From the NCBI GenBank assembly GCA_950295325.1, contig OX485807.1:28179666-28243665 (forward strand): DNA of 64,000 bases, read 5' to 3'. Origin of the DNA: Polytrichum commune. Lineage: Eukaryota; Streptophyta; Polytrichopsida; Polytrichales; Polytrichaceae. Under the pieces are notes generated by a model, which was not told the DNA's origin, searched no databases, and was given only the letters and a program-made list of their open reading frames with translations. Position numbers and translations under genes: made by a program. Positions 58,026 to 64,000 of this stretch are shown piece after piece (the stretch's first letter is position 1; every line of letters begins with the position of its first letter).

Positions 58026-60065
58026 AGACATTGTTTTTGGTCCCGTGTGAGCCCAAAACGGTGCCCACATGTATTCTTACTATTAAATTGATCAGGGAAG
58101 TTCTAGTTTGATTTATTGTTAATTTTACAAAAGTATAAACAAAGTGCGGTGTGGGTTGGAGTGTGATTCTTAAACATTAGGCTAATACGTATGTGAGATG
58201 GTTTAATTTAGGGGCAGGGTTTAATTAGAATTTAGTCAAATGGTTGGGAAAAGCGAGAATGAGGGGGAGAAAATCGACTCAAGGCAGCCGAAAAGGAAAC
58301 ATGTTTGAGTTTACAAAGGTGCAGGGCCCTGGAACCAAAGGTGGAGGCCTTGCCTTGAGGAATTAACTGAATTGGGGCTTGCCAGGACCTTTTTTGGGAC
58401 AGGGCCACAGAGCCCTAGAGATTCTCAGATCTATGAATGGCTGGGACAGTTAGGAGTTCGGTGTGGGGTTCGGAAAACTGTGCGGGCAGTGGTGTCATGC
58501 GGAGGGAGAGAGATATTGAGAGGGATACGGAAAGGGATACTGAGCTAGATGGCGGAAGGCGGAGAACTGTGAGGCAAAGTGCAAAGAGGAGGAAGACTGG
58601 GGTGTCGAAAAGAAATGGAGGAATGCGGCAGCTGGGACTGGGGTAGCTGCATTGTGCAGCAAGACATTCTTGTGCCGCATCTGGCTGGAATCACGATTGT
58701 GCGGAATGGGATTACTGAGGGAGAGCTTGGGTTCGAAAGTTGGCAGCCACAATGTCTAGAACTCAGAATCAGTTGATAAGTTGAGTTCAGAGAACTCTAT
58801 AGCCAAATTCGGGATGCCTAAATTCAGGTTTGGAAAGCGGAAGATTTGAATTTGAAGGACTGTTGGGAAGGGCTGTGGATTCAAGGGAGGCAACAAAAGC
58901 GCATGTTTGAAGTCGTTGAGCTAAGGCGATGGCAGAAAACGATTGTTCAGGCTCAAAGGAGGCGGCAAGCCCAGTCTTCCGAAGAGGCGAGCTCACAGCG
59001 TTGACGGCCTCTGATGGCCGTTGACGGGCTTTTGACGGGCCCGGGATTGCACTGAACAATGCATATTTACGGCATGGCTGGAAGGACTGAAATGGAGTTA
59101 AGGTGTTGCCGTGAAGGGTAATGGCATGGAGCAGCTAAGGAGAGTGGTAAAGAAGGGATAAGTGAAGGGACAAAAGCTTGGTGCTTGGTGGAGGGTGGAC
59201 TAGTGAAGGATAGCAATTCCCACCATTTGACAAGGCCGGGTTTGGATAGTGTAGGTGTTGAATTGGTGAGCTATAGTGTGAGAGTGGGAAGGTTAGAAAG
59301 AGCATTCCTAAATGCTTATAATTCTCATCATGAAATAAAACTTGGGTGATTTGATTTGCCATCGGAAGAACTAGTGCAATGTTAGAGGGATGGTAGGACC
59401 AATGCAAGATGTGAGCCATGAGCCCTCACCTTGTCGTGTAAACTAAGATCGTTAAACACAACAGATCGAGTGTCGTCATCAACATCAATTAGCAAAATAA
59501 ACATAGCAAACTAATATGCTAAACAACCACCTCTTCAAGATGAGGGTTTCTCTCTCCAAGCTCAAGAAACTAAGAAGTCTTCCTACAAAGATTAAGAAAC
59601 TCTGAAATTCACACACAAGAGTCAAGCTATCTCTCACTCCACGAAGGGAGAATCCAAGAGCGCAAGTGATGGAGAAAGAATGCAAAGGCTTTACTCATGA
59701 TCTACTACACCATAGCCATAAGATAGCAACAACAAGCTCTCTCTCTCAAAACACACTCACAAGACTTGACTTGACAACAATGGCAAGTCAAGATGCCTTC
59801 CTCTCCACATAACCCCAATCCTATGTGGATTTCATCCATGGAGTGGATGAACAACTAACTAGGACTCCCAATGGAGTCCATAATCCATCCAAACACACAT
59901 GGACTCCTAATGGAGTCCATTTACTCCTAATTTGACGTGACTTGGCCCCCGATGTCGCCTCACGTGACAACCTGGATTACGACGCTCAAAGGTGGGGGTT
60001 TGTGGCTAACATCTCGCGTGGTCCCTCGCTCCACAAATTCTAATTCTATATAACTTGGAATGTGT
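58026..60065. other. No gene recognised between two parts of the unknown ORF
   Basis: About 2 kb separating the decayed frames at 56.9-57.9 and 60.1-61.5 kb. The frames near 58437-58776 are Arg/Glu-rich from AGAGAGATATTGAGAGGGAT-type simple sequence. A repeated GGACTCC.AATGGAGTCCAT inverted motif lies at 59861-59922. No gene could be supported. Confidence 0.35.
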
Positions 60066-60069
60066 AGAT

Positions 60070-61553
60070 GTTGGGGTTGAACATCTACTCCTACATAGAG
60101 GATGGCGATCTTCAATTTTACAAAACTCAGAAATCTTTGGCGAAGAAGATGGACATCCTCGATTGGATCACGGGGAGCTACGTCGATGAGATCGTACAGG
60201 GGGGGGGGTGAAAACCGGCTTAATAAGGTGAAGCAAATCAACCTGGAAGAAATGGCCATGAGGGCCATCACCCAAATTTCCTGAACCTTTGGTCGGATTG
60301 CATCCGGGCAATCCATCCCGAACAACAAGTGGCAAGGTGGAGGAGGAGGAAGAAGAGGAATAAGAAGAGGAGGAAGGGGCAATGGGATTCACGCAAGAAT
60401 CCGAAGCCCCTCAACGCAAGAAAGCTATGCGGATGGAACCCCGTAGAGTAAGTTGGTGCCCATCCTCACGGTGGATGATGCTAGGGACATGTACTCCAGG
60501 GACGCGACTGCCACATTCAGGGAGAGGAGGAGGTTAAAGGGGAAGAAGCTCTACGGTGACTATGCAGTGGAGGAGACCATCGCCATAAGCAACGAGGATG
60601 AGGATGACATTGAGCTTGCCAAACGGCTCAGGTCGGATCCTCCCTCCCAGACAGCGTTCGCAGGCATGGTGAGGGTGAAACCTAAAGTCCTCACTGTGGA
60701 GGAGGCTAACGAGAAGATGCGGAGGGACGAAGAGCAACGCGTCTACTTGCAAAAGGCTGCCACAGAAGAACCCTCACTGCGGAACGAGGTCGCATAGTTG
60801 AGAGCTCTCCTATTGGAGCATGAACGACAAAGGGTGATGGCCAAGCCTCCATCCAACACGGATTTGATCTCACAGGTGATACAAGGAATGTGGACGCAAG
60901 GCTTGGTGGTGGCTCCCTCTAGCTCATTTTCACACTTGCCCCCCTGGTTTCCCTACGCAGAGCATCCCTTAGCACCCAATGCCGCAAGCATCCTTCAGTT
61001 TCCAGCACATGATGCGGCCCCACCAAGTTCCCTACGCCCTGGTCCAACAAGTGGACAATCCCAATATCTGGTGCGTCTCTGGAGCCTCCTCCCCTTTGGG
61101 CCCCCCACCACTTCGGCCCCCCATAGTGAACACACCCCCTCACCAACAGGATGACCCTACAATGTTTGCGTCATCCGACCCAAACCCACCCTCCCCTGTA
61201 GTGCCCCAAGGCAACTCTCCCGATGCATGACAGTTTGGGTCGGACGATTCAAACCCTGTTGCAGGCTTGCAGCTCAGTCTTCCCTTGACCAACATGGATG
61301 TCAAAGAAACACAACCATGTTAGATGTTGAAGGCTTGCAAGGGCATGGTGATACTTCTACTCCTAACCAAATCGATGAACCCATGCATGATGCACATGTA
61401 AAAATTGGTTTAGGACAAGGGCCTGATGTTGAACCTTTGCTAGAGAAGGTTGTTGACGTGGTCAGAGTTGACGGTGGGGAGAGAGGTGGGGCAATGGGGA
61501 CGGTAGAGGCTTCCATGGCATGGAGACATGACCAGGGCGAGGTAATATACTGA
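60070..61553 (+). pseudogene. Decayed ORF, charged coiled-coil-like protein
   Basis: Pieces in order: NIYSYIEDGDLQFYKTQKSL then MDILDWITGSYVDEIVQ (to about 60197). A 10-G tract probably shifts the frame there. Next is VPILTVDDARDMYSRDATAT (60453) with ISNEDEDDIELAKRLRSDPP and VEEANEKMRRDEEQRVYLQK. After a TAG at 60795 comes RALLLEHERQRVMAKPPSNT. A Pro-rich tail (FQHMMRPHQVPYALVQQVDN) follows. The middle is Glu/Arg-rich and probably coiled-coil. No family recognised. It may be the continuation of the frame ending at 57951, split by the 58.0-60.1 kb segment. Confidence 0.4.
61232..61255. repeat. Diverged palindrome, AGTTTGGGTCGA family
   Basis: AGTTTGGGTCGG followed by ACGATTCAAACC: the third member of the palindrome family, with several mismatches in its right half. 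Confidence 0.6.
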
Positions 61554-61561
61554 GACCTCTC

Positions 61562-61585
61562 AGTTTGGGTCGATCGACCCAAACT
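61562..61585. repeat. Perfect 24-bp palindrome, AGTTTGGGTCGA family
   Basis: A perfect 24-bp palindrome: AGTTTGGGTCGA followed directly by its reverse complement. It is the best-preserved member of a four-copy family spanning 57.97-61.59 kb. Confidence 0.85.
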
Positions 61586-61589
61586 TCCT

Positions 61590-62115
61590 TGGTCATTGTC
61601 TTGTTGGCGTGGTCGTGCCCCCCTAGCTAGGACGAACTGCACCCCAACCCCCAATGCCCAACACTTGTGCCCCTTCGTGCCCCCAGTGATCCCTTCGTCT
61701 CCCTGCACTCGATTATGCTCAATCTTGGTGGCGCACAAGCAATTTTGTAGATGTACAATTAGGATAGTGTGAATGGCGCGTTCAACGCGGTTCCTCCCAA
61801 GCAAATTGTACATAGAGAATTATAAATATAAAATTATTATTTTTGGTGCCCATATGTGCCCATATGTGTTCAAATCTATCTTGTGAGTTGTTATCCTTGT
61901 ATGTTTTTGTTGCCACCAATGGTCCAATTGTTCTTGTGTTTGCACAAAAATTTCATTATGCTTGAAATGGATATAGCATGACATAGCCGTCGCCGCCTTC
62001 TCTCGCTCGTCGCCGCAGAGATTGGAGCATAGCGTCGCGGCTCCCCACCGGTCCTCTCCAAGAAGCGTGGTGCCCCCCCCCCCCAATTTTACCCACGCCA
62101 CCTTTGCCGCCCAAG
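61590..62115. other. No gene recognised
   Basis: Spacer between the unknown ORF and the FCP1-like relic, with a run of about 13 C at 62071. The long minus-strand frame 61301-61813 is antisense to the decayed ORF and is not supported. Confidence 0.35.
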
Positions 62116-62118
62116 ACC

Positions 62119-62722
62119 TGGTTCCTGGTGTTAGACCTCAACGGGGTCCTTGTCCCCACGATGCCTTTCTGCAAGCCCAAGGACGCGAACTACGATGCCC
62201 CCCCCCCCCACCCCCCGTGTACATCAAAAGCAAGCTAGTGTACCTCCAGCCGTGGCTTCGGCGCTTCTTGCACATCGTCCTATCAAAATGGTGGGTGATC
62301 GTGTGGAGCTCCATGAATTCCAAGAACACCTAGACAGTCATGGAGTTCATCTTCAAGGGACTCCAACCCCCCTGCTTGGTCCTAGGACATGAGTCTTGTA
62401 GAACATTGTACGCCCCTGACGGAAGGGTTGTCAGGACGCCCAACAACCCCGCCATAAATCAATATCTTAAGGTCTTGAAGCCAATTGTATGGACCAACAT
62501 CCAACCATGGTCTGTTGTTCCTACGACTTTCGCCCCACCCGTGACAATACGATGATGGTGGACAATAGTGCTTCCAAAAACATTTTGAACCTGACCTCCA
62601 ACTTCATAGTTTGCCCTACATGGACGGTCGAGAAGGTCCAAGACCGCTTTTTGTTAGACCTAATTAAATACCTTCAAATACTCGTGGGGAGCGGACTACC
62701 CGTGCCCCAATTCCTAAGTTGA
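62119..62722 (+). pseudogene. FCP1/NIF-like HAD phosphatase domain, decayed (copy 2)
   Basis: Starts WFLVLDLNGVLVPTMPF, the HAD motif I region (DLNGVL). It continues VYLQPWLRRFLHIVLSKWWV then IVWSSMNSKNT, matching the RPxLxxFL...VxVWSS segment of NIF/FCP1-like proteins. After a TAG, a second frame gives LVLGHESCRTLYAPDGRVVR and LKVLKPIVWTN. A third gives YDFRPTRDNTMMVDNSASKN followed by CPTW and a C-terminal LLDLIKYLQILVGSGLPVP. The VDDSPxK motif has become VDNSASK. Breaks coincide with a 12-C tract at 62199 and at least two further shifts. It is diverged from the copy at 33.1 kb, so the two decayed independently. Confidence 0.65.
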
Positions 62723-62744
62723 TTCCAATAGGCAGAGTCAGTGG

Positions 62745-64000
62745 GTCACTTTGGGTTGCATAGAACACATTTGAAGTCGCACAACTAGTATTGGTGGATC
62801 GGCATATACCAACAGGTTGCTACCTATATTGATAGGTATGAAGTATATGATCGGGTTTGATCAAGCTTCAACACCTTGTTGCCCCAATTACATCTCTTTC
62901 CTATTATGGGTTTAGGATATTGATGCAGTTTGGATTTTGCAGGACCACTTGCCCTTACACCATGTGGGGCAAAGTATATTTTGGTGATGATAGAACATTT
63001 TAGCAAGTGAATTGAACTTGTTGCTTTACCTCAAACTCATCCAAGTTGGCAGCCGCTACATTTTTGGATCGTGTTTTAGCAAATTTTGGGGTAGTTGCTG
63101 AGATGTTAACTGATCAAGGAAAGGAGTTTCTTGATTCCTTTAAGGAGTTGTATACCAAAGCCTTTATTGATCATTGTACTACATTACGAGATCATCCAAA
63201 GGCGGATGGTTTAGCCGAACATGTTGTTCAAAAGGTCAAATGAAGTTTGCATAAATATGATTTATTGCCAGGCAACCATCGTGATTGGGACCTTCTGCTC
63301 CCATGGATAGCCATAGGTTACCGATTCAGTAGATAAGCATCATTGGCTTCATGTAGTCCTTACCAATTATTGTATGGAAGGGAACCTGTATTGCCAAGTT
63401 CCGTTTGAGAAAACCTGATTCTAGTTGTGGACTTGGATAACCCAGAGGTTTGGGGTGAATGTCTACATGAACGGGCAAAGTTCTTCAAACATGTCATGCC
63501 TATGGCCATGGAGAATTTATTTATTGTCCAACACCGTGATACTTTGCAATATGCTCATATTCGCAGCGATGCTTATCGACCTCAATTGCAAAGATTATTC
63601 AAGGGAGGTTATGTCTACCTACAACGTAAGGCGCCCACGACTTTGGACGTCAAAACATGGCATACAATCCTTCATGTGAAAGATCTCCTTCTAAGTGCCA
63701 TTTTGCTATTTGAGGGAAGGATGGACAAGAGTGTTGAAAATATTCTATGAATTGCGCTCCTTGCCACCTCCCCATTGAGGGAACCTTGCATCCTGAATTG
63801 GCGGTGGTGCCTAAAGGTCTTCCATGTTTTTATTTGTGGTAAAAAAAAAAAAAGTGTGGCAACCATATTGTTGTGTGATACATGCCAACAAGGCTGACAT
63901 ATGGCATGTTTTATTCCGCCCTTAACTTCACTACCTTTAGGTGATTGGATTTGCTCTTGATGTCGGAGATCCTCGGGACATGCTACGTCTTTTGATAAGT
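62745..64000 (+). pseudogene. Ty3/gypsy-type integrase ending in a PHD finger, decayed
   Basis: Retroelement integrase, runs off the window. It opens with GHFGLHRT, the HHCC zinc-binding domain; the CxxC pair is changed to YEVY. Then come CSLDFAGPLALTP (first catalytic D), HFSK.IELVALPQ, MLTDQGKEFLDSF (second D) and HPKADGLAEH (catalytic E). Further on are SPYQLLYGREPVLPSS, RDTLQYAHIRSDAYRPQLQR and GGYVYLQRKAPTTLDVKTWH. From 63753, CAPCHLPIEGTLHPELAVVP leads into a C4HC3 PHD-type finger: C-x-x-C, VVCDTCQQG-x-H, MAC, FIPPLTSLPLGDWICS-x-C. Nine in-frame stops plus frameshifts, including one at a poly(A) run, show it is dead. Reverse transcriptase and RNase H are absent upstream, so the element is truncated. 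Confidence 0.8.

Noticed and set aside
58437-58776. Arg-rich protein-coding gene
   Set aside because: The RERDIERDTERDTE-like string comes from a purine-rich repeat; no continuation or domain was found.
61301-61813. 170-codon minus-strand gene
   Set aside because: It runs antisense through the decayed ORF and the palindrome, with no recognisable domain.

Overview
The window is plant nuclear DNA. It holds two spliced, intact-looking protein-coding genes in about 64 kb of repeat-rich sequence. Both genes are on the + strand. The first, at 38.3-41.9 kb, is a long-loop PIN-FORMED auxin efflux carrier with six exons and 737 codons. The second, at 46.0-53.1 kb, is an organellar-type asparagine--tRNA ligase with fifteen exons and 588 codons. 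I rebuilt both exon by exon; every intron is GT-AG and the joined reading frames stay open to the family's usual C-terminus. PIN carriers with TPRxS loop motifs place the source in the land-plant lineage. Low gene density and many transposon relics suggest a large genome, perhaps a fern, lycophyte or bryophyte, but the sequence does not fix the species.

Layout. 0-10 kb: a dispersed repeat carrying a foldback insertion, a tRNA-derived SINE with a perfect 11-bp target duplication, a PIF/Harbinger-like MITE with other repeats inside or beside it, a 129-bp hAT-like MITE, an internally deleted pogo-like element and a 341-bp hAT-like MITE. 10-18 kb: GC-rich foldback DNA, 42-bp tandem repeats and long stretches with nothing recognisable. 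18.4-21.1 kb: a decayed pogo-like transposon with a Harbinger-like MITE inside it. 24-28 kb: local tandem repeats, a second Harbinger-like MITE and dispersed repeats. 28-35.3 kb: decayed reading frames, including possible N6/N4 methyltransferase-like and FCP1/NIF-like (HAD) domains, broken by a second 341-bp hAT-like MITE and another Harbinger-like MITE. 35.5-38.3 kb: duplications and a degenerate ~200-bp minisatellite immediately upstream of PIN. 44.3 and 53.2 kb: Harbinger-like MITEs flanking the tRNA-synthetase gene. 56.9-64 kb: decayed reading frames of an unrecognised gag-like family, a cluster of repeated palindromes, a second FCP1/NIF-like relic, and a Ty3/gypsy-type integrase ending in a PHD-type zinc finger. 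The integrase carries nine in-frame stops, all explainable by C-to-T or G-to-A change.

The two real genes have unrelated jobs: polar auxin export at the plasma membrane, and charging of tRNA-Asn in plastids and/or mitochondria. Nothing suggests they are functionally linked. The most interesting unexplained material is the palindrome cluster with its unknown protein family at 56.9-61.6 kb, the two FCP1-like relics, and the integrase-PHD fusion. No CRISPR array, rRNA gene or intact tRNA gene was seen.
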